Shown here: one piece after another, positions 53,016-62,696 of the stretch
Position numbering within the stretch: position 1 is the first letter of the stretch
Layout of the letters: the number at the start of each line of letters is the position of its first letter
Source of the DNA: Candidatus Zixiibacteriota bacterium
GTDB taxonomy: Bacteria > Zixibacteria > MSB-5A5 > GN15 > PGXB01
DNA: 64,000 bases
NCBI GenBank assembly: GCA_016933695.1
Contig: JAFGAL010000008.1
Location: 34,455 to 98,454, forward strand
Direction of reading: 5' to 3'
The notes under the pieces: model-generated
What the model saw: only the letters and a program-made list of their open reading frames with translations
Told to the model about the DNA's origin: nothing
The model's database searches: none
Translations under genes and position numbers: made by a program

Positions 53016-54401
53016 ATGAAGCTCCTAAAATATGGAATTGTCTTTGCGCTGATTATCTGTTTCGTCGTGTCGGTCGCGGCCAAAAAACCGCCGCGTGGGG
53101 TGAAACCGTCCGATGCCTATATCAAAGCCGTTAAAATTGCCATGCTGGCCAATCCGCCCAGGTACGAAGAGGCGCTGGGATTCCTTGATACGGTCATCAC
53201 GTTCCACGGCCCATTGCCGGAAGCCTATTTCTACAAAGGAAATATATTCGCCGACTATGCCACGAAAACCTATGATCTGCAGGAAAAACTGACGCAAATC
53301 AAACTGATGTCGCAGAGTTACGACTCGATGAAAATCGGTTGCGAAAGCAATGACGTCGAAAAGAAACATCGGAAGGATTGCGACAAATATGCCGGCATCG
53401 TCGATTCCATCGGGCAGTATTACTGGCGAGACAACTACAATCATGGCGTCAAGATTATCGAACGGTTGGACGGGGAATTGAGAGAACGGCTCAATAATGC
53501 CGCCGACAGCACCGAAGAGGAAGCCGCCAGAGCGGCCATGCGGGCCACCGCCGACAGCGGTATCGCCTATTTCGCCATCGCCTATACCGTCCTGCCGGAA
53601 AACCTCCGTTCTCTCGAGGGAACCGCGTTGATCTACGATCGCATGCAGCAATATGATTCCGCGCTGGTGTACTATAAGAAAGTATATGATGTCACGCCGG
53701 ATTCCCTGAGCGCCATCCAGAATCTTGCTTACGGGTATATTCAAATCGACGACTGGGCAAACAGTATCGTCTATTTCAAGAAATTCCTGGAGCTGGTTCC
53801 GAATGAAGCGAATATCATGTTCAATATCGCCATTTGTTACAGCAACATGGGCATGCCGGATTCGGCCTATGCCTACAATCTGAAAGCCATTACCGCCGAT
53901 CCGGAAATGATTACGCCGTACTTGCAGATCGGCAGTTATTTCCTGATTAAATCACAGCATTATTCCGACTCGATCATGACCTATCAGAAAGAGGAAAACA
54001 GTGAGATGGCCGCCAAATACATCAAACTGCGCGATGCCGCTCTGGATTCTTCATCGATCTTCCTGAAGACGGTTGTGGAAAAAGAGCCCGAAAATGCCAT
54101 CGCCCTTGAACAGTACGGTCTGGTAAGCATGGTCCTCGATCGCAACGAGGAAGCTCTGGTGGCCTATCAGAAACTTGCCGAGATGGAGCCGAATCGCAAG
54201 GATAACTGGGTGAATATCGGTGATTGTCTGGTACGAACGGAGCAGTTCACGGAAGCGATTCCGGCGTATGAAAAGGTCGTGGAAATCGATCCCGGAAATC
54301 TGCGCGTGTGGGAATTGCTGGTGGACTTGTACAAGTCGGAAAAAATGACCGCCAAGGCCGCCGAGGCCGAGGCCAAAGTAACTGAATTGAAAAACCTGTA
54401 A
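53016..54401 (+). CDS. Exported TPR protein
   Basis: 461 residues from ATG 53016, behind GGGAGG. A signal peptide (LLKYGIVFALIICFVVSVAA) precedes about eight TPRs (GTALIYDRMQQYDSALVYYK, ANIMFNIAICYSNMGMPDSA, KDNWVNIGDCLVRTEQFTEA). It resembles the TPR protein at 36.4 kb in style but is shorter, lacks the acidic insert and stands outside any Ton operon. It is probably a periplasmic scaffold protein; partner unknown. A perfect terminator follows. Confidence 0.8.
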   Translation: MKLLKYGIVFALIICFVVSVAAKKPPRGVKPSDAYIKAVKIAMLANPPRYEEALGFLDTVITFHGPLPEAYFYKGNIFADYATKTYDLQEKLTQIKLMSQSYDSMKIGCESNDVEKKHRKDCDKYAGIVDSIGQYYWRDNYNHGVKIIERLDGELRERLNNAADSTEEEAARAAMRATADSGIAYFAIAYTVLPENLRSLEGTALIYDRMQQYDSALVYYKKVYDVTPDSLSAIQNLAYGYIQIDDWANSIVYFKKFLELVPNEANIMFNIAICYSNMGMPDSAYAYNLKAITADPEMITPYLQIGSYFLIKSQHYSDSIMTYQKEENSEMAAKYIKLRDAALDSSSIFLKTVVEKEPENAIALEQYGLVSMVLDRNEEALVAYQKLAEMEPNRKDNWVNIGDCLVRTEQFTEAIPAYEKVVEIDPGNLRVWELLVDLYKSEKMTAKAAEAEAKVTELKNL

Positions 54402-54419
54402 GTTGAAAATACGGAATGC

Positions 54420-54449
54420 AAGGCAGGCTGTCCGGCCTGCCTTTTTTTT
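54420..54449 (+). terminator. Terminator of the TPR gene, directly before priA
   Basis: A 9-bp stem AAGGCAGGC/GCCTGCCTT with a six-base loop and eight T. It ends six bases before the priA ATG. Confidence 0.92.
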
Positions 54450-54454
54450 GCACG

Positions 54455-56833
54455 ATGCAGACACTGGTGCACATTGCCCTGCCGGGAACACCGAGGCGGC
54501 TGTTCACCTATCGCTGTCCATCAGATGACGCCGCCCGACTGAGCTCCGGGCAAAGAATCTATGTTCCGTTCGGGAATCGCAAATCCGTCGGTTTTTTTAT
54601 CGGCCCCGCCGACAAAACGCCCGACGGCCGTCTGAAAAACATCATCGAAATCCTTGACAGACAGTCGCTGTTTTCCCAAATACGAATGGCCTTTCTCGGC
54701 TGGATGGCGGAATACTACTTCGCCGGAATCGCCGATGTCCTTCAGGCGGCCCTCCCCCCGGAACTGCGCAAGGTCAGCAAACCGGTGTACCTCCCGACCG
54801 GTCAGGAAATATCCGCATCGGAAATCCCCGAGTCGGTTGCCGCCCTGCTCAGGAAAAGGGGTGCGATTCGCGGTCGTAATCTCACCCGGATAGAAAAACA
54901 AACTCCCGGACTGATCGCCCGGTTGACCGCATCCGGACATCTGCGAGAATCCTGGGTCGATCCCACGGCGTCACCGGCCGGAGTCCTGCAGGGCTATCGC
55001 TATGAGCCGGAGGCAGTACGGGAGTCGAAATTGACTGACATTCTGCGGCAATTCGAAAGCCAAACGGCTTCCAAGACCGACATCATTGCCGCCGGAATCC
55101 GTCAGTACACATTCCGCAAGCTGATCAAACAAAAGGTGCTCCTCCCGGTGTACGGTCCCCCCGATATTCTGCCGTTTATCAAACCCCGCGACGGTCTCGA
55201 GAACATCATCCCGACCGATGAACAGCAATCGGCCATCGGCGAAGTGCTCGACGCCCGGAACGGCTTCACGCCGTTTCTGCTGTACGGTATCACCGGCTCC
55301 GGGAAAACGCTCGTGTACTGTCACCTGGTGCGGGAAGCACTGGAACAGGGCAAAACCGCGTTGGTGCTGGTACCGGAAATCGCCCTGGCGGGAACCCTGC
55401 TGGCGTATTTCCGGGGGTTTTTCCCCAACGACGTGGCGATTATGCACTCCGCCCTGAAACCCTCCGAACGCCTGCAAACCTGGCAACATATCAAAAACGG
55501 CGATTATCGGGTCGTGATCGGCGCGCGTTCGGCGATCTTCGCGCCGCTTGATAATCCCGGCGTGATTATTGTCGACGAGGAACATGACGAGTCCTACAAA
55601 CAGGATGATCCCGCGCCGCGTTTTCAGGCGCGCGACGCCGCCGTCATGATGGCCAAACTGCATGATATTCCGATTGTGCTTGGCTCCGCGACACCGTCGC
55701 TGGAGTCGTTTCACAACGCGGAAACCGGACGATACCGCCTGCTGAAACTAACCCGCCGCCCGGAGCAGGCCGCCTTCCCTGTCATCAAACTGGTTGATCT
55801 GAAAAAAGAACGTCCGGCGCGAGACGACCTGTTCTTCACCAAAACCATGACCACCGGTGTCAGGGACACTCTCGAACGGCAACAGCAGGTCATTTTGTAT
55901 CTGAACCGTCGCGGGTTTTCTCCGCGTATCAAATGCGCCGCCTGCGGGCATACCCCGACCTGCCCCCAGTGCGAGGTCAGCCTGACCTATCATCGCCACG
56001 GCAACAAACTGATGTGTCATCTCTGCGGCCTGACCCGCCCCGCCCTTGGTTCCTGCGAAAAATGCAACTCGACCGATTTAATTCATTTCGGAACCGGCAC
56101 CCAGAAAATCGAAGAGCGTATCGCCGACCTGTTCGAAACCGCGAGTCTGGTGCGGCTCGACTCCGACAGCGCCGGTGGACGCGTCAAATCGCATTTTATC
56201 CTCAATGATTTTGCCCGCAAAAAATACAATGTCCTGCTTGGCACTCAGATGGTGACTAAAGGGATCGACTTCCCCGACGTTTCACTGGTCGGTGTCCTGA
56301 TGGCCGATATCGGACTCGACATGCCCGATTTCCGCGCCTCCGAAAAACTGTTCGCCAAACTCATCCAGGTGTCGGGACGGTCTGGTCGCGGGATAATCCC
56401 CGGCGAGGTTATTCTCCAGACATTCAATCCGGAACTGGATTTGATCGATGATGCCGCCCGTCAGGATTATGATACGTTTTATCAACGCGAAGCGGCGCAG
56501 AGACAGGCCCTGCAGTATCCCCCGTTCGCACATCTGATCAATTTCCGTCTCTACGGCAAAAACGAGGACACGCTTGCCAAACAGGCCAAACGGTTTAAAA
56601 CGTTGCTGGAACATCGAATCGCCTCTGACGGCATCACTGCGATTGTCCTCGGTCCGGCCCCCTGCCCGCTGTATCGGGTGCGCGGACAATACCGTCGACA
56701 AATGGTTGCCAAAACCAATCAAACCGTCAAACTCATCCAGACCCTGACCCAATGGGAGGCCGGCGAAAGAAATTTCGGGATTCCATCAAATATTCGGCTG
56801 ATTGTCGACGTTGATCCGTATGATATGATGTGA
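54455..56833 (+). CDS. priA: Primosomal replication-restart helicase PriA
   Basis: 792 residues. The N-terminal DNA-binding domain recognises stalled forks (QTLVHIALPGTPRRLFTYRC). Walker A is GITGSGKT near 277, motif II is IIVDEEHDESYKQ near 373. The zinc-binding region near 494-540 has eight Cys (CAACGHTPTCPQC; CHLCGLTRPALGSCEKC). All helicase motifs are present. ATG 54455 is favoured because the known N-terminus starts there; it has no ribosome site and sits right after the terminator of the previous gene. The in-frame ATG 54416 would read through that terminator. Confidence 0.96.
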   Translation: MQTLVHIALPGTPRRLFTYRCPSDDAARLSSGQRIYVPFGNRKSVGFFIGPADKTPDGRLKNIIEILDRQSLFSQIRMAFLGWMAEYYFAGIADVLQAALPPELRKVSKPVYLPTGQEISASEIPESVAALLRKRGAIRGRNLTRIEKQTPGLIARLTASGHLRESWVDPTASPAGVLQGYRYEPEAVRESKLTDILRQFESQTASKTDIIAAGIRQYTFRKLIKQKVLLPVYGPPDILPFIKPRDGLENIIPTDEQQSAIGEVLDARNGFTPFLLYGITGSGKTLVYCHLVREALEQGKTALVLVPEIALAGTLLAYFRGFFPNDVAIMHSALKPSERLQTWQHIKNGDYRVVIGARSAIFAPLDNPGVIIVDEEHDESYKQDDPAPRFQARDAAVMMAKLHDIPIVLGSATPSLESFHNAETGRYRLLKLTRRPEQAAFPVIKLVDLKKERPARDDLFFTKTMTTGVRDTLERQQQVILYLNRRGFSPRIKCAACGHTPTCPQCEVSLTYHRHGNKLMCHLCGLTRPALGSCEKCNSTDLIHFGTGTQKIEERIADLFETASLVRLDSDSAGGRVKSHFILNDFARKKYNVLLGTQMVTKGIDFPDVSLVGVLMADIGLDMPDFRASEKLFAKLIQVSGRSGRGIIPGEVILQTFNPELDLIDDAARQDYDTFYQREAAQRQALQYPPFAHLINFRLYGKNEDTLAKQAKRFKTLLEHRIASDGITAIVLGPAPCPLYRVRGQYRRQMVAKTNQTVKLIQTLTQWEAGERNFGIPSNIRLIVDVDPYDMM

Positions 56834-56884
56834 CACGGCAAACGGTGATTTTACTTGCGTTATCGCCGGTCTTTGCTCCGTTCG

Positions 56885-56925
56885 GTCGGGTCTTGGTCAT
56901 GGCAAAGCCATGAGTGTGACCCGAC
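56885..56925. repeat. Nested palindromic element after priA
   Basis: GTCGGGTC/GACCCGAC outer arms (56885-56892, 56918-56925) enclose TCATGGC-AAA-GCCATGA (56897-56913). The 17 bases at 56916-56932 occur in reverse complement at 63984-64000. Confidence 0.7.
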
Positions 56926-56946
56926 GGTCTTCTCTCCGATTTCCCA

Positions 56947-57660
56947 TCATCCTTTTTTCACAATATACTCTATAAACTCCAATCGGCGTTTTTCTTTGCG
57001 ATGGGGGTACCATCCCAGCCATTCCTCACGGGTGAAACCCGTCCAGTCGTCGCAGTACCATGCCATCCATTCCGGCTCGGACATCTCCGCCCATTCGTTC
57101 GCATACAAAATCGACCGCCGTTCTTTCCGAAGAATTGTAAACCGATCGAAAAGACCATCCGTCTCATCATCATCGAAATAACTGTGAATATGATCCTTGC
57201 CCTCATAATGGGATTGAAATTCCCCCCTCGCGATCTCTTTACCGTCGAGCGGCCAATTGTTCCTGGTCATGACCGTTAGAAAGCAAAGCCCGGCTGTTTT
57301 CATAATCCGATGCATTTCCGCAATGGTCTGCCGAATGCCGGGTTTCGTCAGATGACACATCGCCTGAAATTCATAAACGAAATCGAAAAAATCATCCTCA
57401 AACGGGGTCTCCCGCATATCGGCCTTAATCATATGCAGATCCAGGCCATGCTCCCGAGCGTATTTTTGGGCGCGTTCGATCTGGTCGTCATCGATATCTA
57501 TCCCATAGATTTCAAACCCCTGTTCATGAAACATCGCCAGCGGCGGCACTTCTCCCCCGGCGCCGCATTCCAGAATCCGGCATCCGGCATAATCCGGCCT
57601 TGTACGCTGGATATATGCCAGAAATTTACAAAGTGACGGTTGCGTGATCTGTATTGCCAT
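56947..57660 (-). CDS. SAM-dependent methyltransferase, class I
   Basis: 237 residues with motif I ILECGAGGEVPPLA near 29, the acidic residue in YGIDIDDDQI and KADMRETPF before a FVYEFQAMCHL segment. The C-terminal region is rich in Trp (EPEWMAWYCDDWTGF, EEWLGWYPHRK), an uncommon feature. Substrate unknown. It is convergent with priA and divergent from the receiver gene. Confidence 0.82.
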   Translation of the reverse strand: MAIQITQPSLCKFLAYIQRTRPDYAGCRILECGAGGEVPPLAMFHEQGFEIYGIDIDDDQIERAQKYAREHGLDLHMIKADMRETPFEDDFFDFVYEFQAMCHLTKPGIRQTIAEMHRIMKTAGLCFLTVMTRNNWPLDGKEIARGEFQSHYEGKDHIHSYFDDDETDGLFDRFTILRKERRSILYANEWAEMSEPEWMAWYCDDWTGFTREEWLGWYPHRKEKRRLEFIEYIVKKG

Positions 57661-57884
57661 AACCGTTATCCTCCCGGTATACCGGCGTTCTTTGAACTGA
57701 AAAGACAGTCTTTATCCGGTATCAGCATCCGGTTTATATTTCCTGAAACAATTTCACAAATCTGCCGATTAATAGATGGAGCCTCAATATAAGGTTTTTT
57801 TAACGCTTTTAAGTATTTATCTTGTTGGGGCAAAAAAGACAGTTTGATGTGCGCCTTTTCTGTGAAAAAAAGAGGGTTGAATTC

Positions 57885-58733
57885 ATGAAAGCCTTTTATC
57901 GTAATAAACTCCTTTGTGATCTCAAGGATTTAAACACCGATAAATCAAGCGAGAATACCAAACAACGATACATCCGCTACCATGCCGACAATCAGCTGTG
58001 TATCCTGATCGTCGACGATGAACCCACCACCCTGGAACTGCTTTCGATCATTGTATCGAAAGAGAATTATCATCCGCTGACCGCCAATTCCGTTACCCGG
58101 GCGATCGCCCATCTGCAGTCATGTTCCGAGATCGCGCTGATTATCTGCGACTTGCGCATGCCGGGTCAGGACGGATTTGAACTGCTGAAGTTCTTGCAGT
58201 CCAATCTCCGCTTTCGGCATATCCCGGTGATTATCTGCTCGTCCTGCGCCAATGTGGATTTTGTCACCCACGCCCGCTCCCTCGGCGCCAGTGATTATAT
58301 CAGCAAACCGTATACTCCGGAGATGATTATCACCCGCGTCCGAAACGCTCTGAAAGCGATCCGCAGACGAATCCTTCTGGTCACCGAGGATGATCTGATC
58401 CCGAAATTGTTCCGCCGCGCCCTGGAATCAACCCGCTACGACATGCTTCTGGCCAATTCCGGAGAACGTGCCCTGCAGTTGTTGGAAAAGGAAAAAATCG
58501 ACATTATCATATCCGAACTCGCCCTGACCGACATGACCGGTTTCGATTTGTTGACTCAGTTATACAAAATCAACTTCGCGATACCGATGCTTTTTCTCGA
58601 TGATCCCCAGCTGAAAATACATGAAACCGAAATCACCACCGCCGGCGGATATGGTCTGATTCGCCGACCGTTCAACAACCTGGAAATTAACCAGAAATTA
58701 AGCGAAACCATAACCTCTTTTTACGGCAAATAA
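57885..58733 (+). CDS. Two-receiver response regulator with a mimic second receiver
   Basis: 282 residues from ATG 57885, behind AGAGGG. First receiver (about 37-155): acidic pair D44-D45, phosphoacceptor D89 in ICDLRMPGQDG, K141 in SKPY, all intact. Second (about 161-278): the acceptor position is Glu211 (IISELALTDMTG) and the Lys position is Arg (IRRPF), so it cannot be phosphorylated in the usual way and may imitate the active state. There is no output domain. It probably acts by protein contact. No kinase gene is adjacent. Confidence 0.85.
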   Translation: MKAFYRNKLLCDLKDLNTDKSSENTKQRYIRYHADNQLCILIVDDEPTTLELLSIIVSKENYHPLTANSVTRAIAHLQSCSEIALIICDLRMPGQDGFELLKFLQSNLRFRHIPVIICSSCANVDFVTHARSLGASDYISKPYTPEMIITRVRNALKAIRRRILLVTEDDLIPKLFRRALESTRYDMLLANSGERALQLLEKEKIDIIISELALTDMTGFDLLTQLYKINFAIPMLFLDDPQLKIHETEITTAGGYGLIRRPFNNLEINQKLSETITSFYGK

Positions 58734-58918
58734 TCTCCGCCGACCGGCCGATATACCGGACGACAGATAATAATCGCATCCGGGGCTCCGACCCCGATGA
58801 ATGGGGGCTGACTGCTTATTTTGCCGATTTTTGCAATCACCAAAAAAACACTTGCGTATTTTTGAAAATCCATATATTGCGGGCTGAAATTTCGGATTGA
58901 TATATATATGAAAGAGCA

Positions 58919-59788
58919 ATGAACACCATCGAAGTTAAAACACCCGCCAAGATTAATCTCTTTCTCAAAGTGATAAATCGGCGCCCCGACGGATACCACG
59001 ATATCCACTCCTGGTTTCAGGCCGTGGATTTATACGATCATCTCGCCATCGAAAAACGCGCCATGCCGGGGTTCGCGCTTTTTTCCGAGAATGGGGAGGG
59101 AATGCCGCGTGATGACCGCAATACCATGATTAAAGCCGCCAAACTGATGTTTGAGCGGTTTGAACTGGAGGGCGGTCTGGATATACGGATAAAAAAGAAT
59201 ATTCCCATCTCCGCCGGATTGGGAGGCGGGTCATCCGATGCCGCCGCAACCATTTCCGGCATCAGCACCCTATATGATCTGAATCTCGATCCCGAACGGA
59301 TGGCCGAAATCGGCCTGGAAATCGGCTCCGATGTGCCTTTTTTCTTCTCATCGGGTCAGGCCGAAGTCACCGGACGGGGAGAAATAATCAAGCCAATCGC
59401 GCTTCCGACCGATTATCGGGTCGTGTTGGTCACGCCGCCGGTCAGTATTTCCACGGCGGAAAGTTACCGGGCCTTGAAAATGGACTTGACAACTCGCAAC
59501 CCTGGTATTAAGTTATTACCCTGTAAAACTTTCAATGAAATGATTACCGAATTGATTAAAACCGGTAATGATTTTGAGATTTTACACTTTAGAGCTCTTC
59601 CTGAGCTCGCCCGTATTGCGGGTGCACTCAGACAAATTGGAGCAAAACTGACTCGAATGAGTGGTTCGGGGCCGACAATGTATGGATTGTTTGATACAGT
59701 ACCTGACAGGGATGATTTGTCCAAAATCACCGGGGGGGATTGGCGGGTTTACCACCTTAAGCCAATAACCCTGCCTGCTTGGGATTGA
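58919..59788 (+). CDS. ispE: 4-diphosphocytidyl-2-C-methyl-D-erythritol kinase
   Basis: 289 residues of the GHMP kinase family, phosphorylating CDP-ME in the MEP isoprenoid route. PAKINLFLKVINRRPDGYHD is the family start; the ATP loop is PISAGLGGGSSDAAAT near 97; RMSGSGPTMYG is near the C-terminus. Start ATG 58919. It heads the common ispE-spoVG-tRNA-prs-rplY order. Confidence 0.96.
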   Translation: MNTIEVKTPAKINLFLKVINRRPDGYHDIHSWFQAVDLYDHLAIEKRAMPGFALFSENGEGMPRDDRNTMIKAAKLMFERFELEGGLDIRIKKNIPISAGLGGGSSDAAATISGISTLYDLNLDPERMAEIGLEIGSDVPFFFSSGQAEVTGRGEIIKPIALPTDYRVVLVTPPVSISTAESYRALKMDLTTRNPGIKLLPCKTFNEMITELIKTGNDFEILHFRALPELARIAGALRQIGAKLTRMSGSGPTMYGLFDTVPDRDDLSKITGGDWRVYHLKPITLPAWD

Positions 59789-59820
59789 GGTTGCGCGAAA
59801 CTATGGCGGGAGGAGAAAAG

Positions 59821-60096
59821 GTGGAAATCACAGAAATCAGGATCATCCTGCGTGACGAAGAGCGACTGAAAGGATTCGCCAATGTCACCTTTAACAACGC
59901 GTTTGTTATTCGCGGCATGAAAATCATTTCCGGTAACAAGGGATATTTTGTATCCATGCCGAGCCGTAAACGTCCCGATGGCACGCACCAGGACGTGGCG
60001 CATCCGATTAACAACGAGACCAGACGGATGATTGAAGAACGGGTGCTGGCGGCCTACGAAGAGGAACTCAAGTCACAGACCGCCGAAAAAAATTAA
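59821..60096 (+). CDS. spoVG: SpoVG regulatory nucleic-acid-binding protein
   Basis: 91 residues from GTG 59821, with AGGAG upstream, giving VEITEIRIILRDEERLKGFA, the known SpoVG start (read as Met). The core FVIRGMKIISGNKGYFVSMP SRK and QDVAHPIN match. It binds DNA/RNA and affects division in other bacteria; the target here is unknown. A longer frame from 59779 overlaps ispE and is not used. Confidence 0.95.
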   Translation: MEITEIRIILRDEERLKGFANVTFNNAFVIRGMKIISGNKGYFVSMPSRKRPDGTHQDVAHPINNETRRMIEERVLAAYEEELKSQTAEKN

Positions 60097-60101
60097 CGAA
60101 C

Positions 60102-60176
60102 TGGGGTGTCGTCAAGCGGTAAGACACAAGCCTTTGGAGCTTGCATTCGGAGGTTCGAATCCTCCCACCCCAGCCA
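60102..60176 (+). tRNA. tRNA-Gln (anticodon TTG)
   Basis: 75 bp including an encoded CCA. Acceptor TGGGGTG pairs with CACCCCA, the anticodon stem CAAGC/GCTTG encloses CTTTGGA with anticodon TTG, and the T-arm loop is GGTTCGAATCC. It sits between spoVG and prs, as in many bacteria. Confidence 0.96.
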
Positions 60177-60252
60177 TTATATGACGAGTGAACAAGAACG
60201 CTACAAAGGTCCACAATAAACGCTTGTTAAGGTATTATCAAAGTCACGTCTT

Positions 60253-61197
60253 ATGTCAGAATTAAAATTAATCTCAGGTAATTCCAATCAACCGCTGGCG
60301 GAGAAAATCGCGCGCTATATCGGCGTCGAGTTGACCGTCTGCGAAAAAAAACGGTTCTCCGACGGTGAACTCTTTGTTCAGATCAATGAGAATATTCGCG
60401 GTGCCGACGTGTTCATCATTCAGTCCACCAATCCCCCCGCCGAGAATATCCTGGAATTGTTGATCCTGATCGAGGCCGCCCGACGTGCCTCGGCCTGCCG
60501 CATCACCGCCGTCATTCCCTACTACGGGTATGCCCGGCAGGATCGCAAAGACCGGCCGCGGGTCGCCATCACCGCCAAACTGCTGGCCAATCTGGTGACC
60601 ACCGCCGGAGCTCAGCGCGTGATCACCATGGATCTGCACGCGTCGCAGATTCAGGGGTTTTTCGATATCCCCCACGATCACCTGTACTCCACCCGCGTCT
60701 TCAAGGATTACCTGGACAATATCATCCTCGACAACACCGTTATCGTCTCGCCCGATGTCGGATCGATCAAACTGGCCCGCGCCTTCGCCAAGGCCTTCGA
60801 TTCCGGTCTGGCAATTGTCGATAAACGGCGTCCCAAACCGAACCAGTCGGAGGTCCTCAACGTTATCGGGGATGTGAAAGGCAAGAACGTGATTATCCGC
60901 GATGATATGGTCGATACCGCCGGAACACTCTGCCAGGCCGCCAAGGCCGTGGCCGACATGGGCGCGCTCGATATCTTCGCGGTTTGCACCCACCCGGTGC
61001 TGTCCGGAAAGGCCATCGAGCGAATCAACAACTCGGCCATCAGCAAGGTGATCATTTCCGATTCGATCGATATCGAACAAAAACATCTCCCGGACAAATT
61101 CCAGGTGCTGTCATGCGCGAAACTGTTCGGCGAGGCCATCATGAGAATCTCCGGAGAGAAATCGGTCTCGTCGCTGTTTGACGACCTGCCGGATTAA
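60253..61197 (+). CDS. prs: Ribose-phosphate pyrophosphokinase
   Basis: 314 residues making PRPP from ribose 5-phosphate and ATP. The signature MDLHASQIQGFFDIP and the PRPP loop DDMVDTAGTL are intact, with SPDVGSIKLARAFA near 170. Class I length. It follows the tRNA and precedes rplY. Confidence 0.97.
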   Translation: MSELKLISGNSNQPLAEKIARYIGVELTVCEKKRFSDGELFVQINENIRGADVFIIQSTNPPAENILELLILIEAARRASACRITAVIPYYGYARQDRKDRPRVAITAKLLANLVTTAGAQRVITMDLHASQIQGFFDIPHDHLYSTRVFKDYLDNIILDNTVIVSPDVGSIKLARAFAKAFDSGLAIVDKRRPKPNQSEVLNVIGDVKGKNVIIRDDMVDTAGTLCQAAKAVADMGALDIFAVCTHPVLSGKAIERINNSAISKVIISDSIDIEQKHLPDKFQVLSCAKLFGEAIMRISGEKSVSSLFDDLPD

Positions 61198-61234
61198 GCG
61201 ATTGACAATGATGAATGGAGGTAAATAGAAAATC

Positions 61235-61900
61235 ATGAAAGAGGTTAGACTGACCGCTGAGAAACGGGACGGCATCGGCAAGGGAGTCGCAAGACAATCC
61301 CGCCTGAACGGATATATTCCGGGGGTGGTATACGGACCGGAAACCGAATCGTTTCCGATTACGATGAAGGCCACCGAACTGGATGCCTTCCTGAGACACC
61401 ATGGCCACTCCAATGTGCTGATCGATCTTGACATCGACGGTATGCCCGGTGAACGCAAGGTGCTGATTCGCGAACTGCAACGCGATCCGGTCCGTGGAAC
61501 GCCGCGTCATGTCGATATGTACCAGGTTTCGATGAAAAAGAGAATCAACCTGTCGATCGGAATCGAACTCGTCGGGATGCCCGAGGGGGTCAAGCTCGGC
61601 GGTATTCTCCAGCATATTATCCGCGAACTGGATATCGCCTGCCTGCCCACCGACATCCCCGATAACGTCCAGCTCGACGTGTCCGAGTTGCAGATTGGCG
61701 ACTCCCTGCACGTCAGCGATATCACCATCGACAAGGTGGAAATCCTTGCCAATCCGAAACGTACCGTCGTGACCGTGGTCCCGCCGACCGTGGTCAAGAC
61801 CGAAGAGCCGAAGGCCGCCGAAGGCGCCGGTGAAGAGGGTGCCGCCGCCGAGGGTGAAACCGCCGAGGGAGCCGAAGGCGAAGGCAAGAAAGAAGAATAG
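61235..61900 (+). CDS. rplY: Ribosomal protein L25, long (CTC/TL5) form
   Basis: 221 residues: an N-terminal 5S-rRNA-binding domain (KEVRLTAEKRDGIGKGVARQ; REL QRDP VRG) and the C-terminal CTC domain (GIELVGMPEGVKLGGILQHI). It ends with an Ala/Glu-rich tail of about 35 residues (EGAGEEGAAAEGE). The downstream pth gene usual in this cluster is absent here; a terminator follows. Confidence 0.96.
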   Translation: MKEVRLTAEKRDGIGKGVARQSRLNGYIPGVVYGPETESFPITMKATELDAFLRHHGHSNVLIDLDIDGMPGERKVLIRELQRDPVRGTPRHVDMYQVSMKKRINLSIGIELVGMPEGVKLGGILQHIIRELDIACLPTDIPDNVQLDVSELQIGDSLHVSDITIDKVEILANPKRTVVTVVPPTVVKTEEPKAAEGAGEEGAAAEGETAEGAEGEGKKEE

Positions 61901-61920
61901 TCCGGATATCATCCGGTTTG

Positions 61921-61953
61921 AAAAACGCCGCCCGGCCGGGCGGCGTTTTTTTT
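61921..61953 (+). terminator. Terminator after rplY
   Basis: ACGCCGCCCG/CGGGCGGCGT stem with a tiny loop, followed by eight T. It closes the ispE-rplY cluster. Confidence 0.93.
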
Positions 61954-62075
61954 GCCGGGCGCATCGTCAACCCCTCGGGCCGGTATTTTCTTGATAAAAA
62001 ATGTCAGGCAATCAATATTGAATTGGTAATGGTATTGGCCAATCACATACATAACACCATAACCGTGAGAGGTGT

Positions 62076-62492
62076 ATGCCGGTACGAAATCAAATCAGTG
62101 CCGACGGGACGTACGTGCGCACCACCGCTTCCGGAAACCTGACCGCCGAAGACATCATTGCATCGATCCGGGCATTGGCCGTCGACGAGCGTGTCAAGCC
62201 GGGTTTTCGACAGCTGTTCGACGTTCGTGCTATGGCCGAATCCCGTCTGTCGCCGGAGGCGATGAGACGAATCAGCGAAGCCAACGCGGCCAATCCCAAA
62301 AAAACGCCCGACAGCCTGCTGGCGATCGTGGCCGGAACCGGAAAAGACTATGCCGAGGGGCGCACCTACGAAGCCGTAGCGACTCCCACGGTGGAAAACG
62401 TCATCGTGTTCAACAACCCGGAAACCGCGGAAATCTGGCTGGGCGTCACGGGGATGAACCTGTTGCCGCCCGATGTCGACGAGACCGAATAA
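62076..62492 (+). CDS. Small SpoIIAA/STAS-like protein, tandem copy 1
   Basis: 138 residues. Strand-helix-strand pattern: YVRTTASGNLTAEDIIASIR, then KPGFRQLFDVRAMAE, SLLAIVAGTGKDYAEGR, ENVIVFNNPETAEIWLGVTG. It matches the next gene over its whole length (for example RVKPGFRQLFDV and AEIWLGVT identical). The form suggests a SpoIIAA-like fold; no catalytic residues are seen. Start ATG 62076 follows GAGAGG. Confidence 0.7.
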   Translation: MPVRNQISADGTYVRTTASGNLTAEDIIASIRALAVDERVKPGFRQLFDVRAMAESRLSPEAMRRISEANAANPKKTPDSLLAIVAGTGKDYAEGRTYEAVATPTVENVIVFNNPETAEIWLGVTGMNLLPPDVDETE

Positions 62493-62696
62493 GGCGTACT
62501 CGTCACAGTCCGTCTGCTCCATCGACCATAAATCGTATATCCTGATCGACCATTGTTAATATATGACCTAATCAGTCTATGATATCACCGCAATGATCAA
62601 GTATTGTCTTGACAAAGCCGATTAAATAAGTGATACTATAATATCACATGCGCGACTATCTCCGCGTGATTTTAAGAGACAAGACAGAGGTATCAC

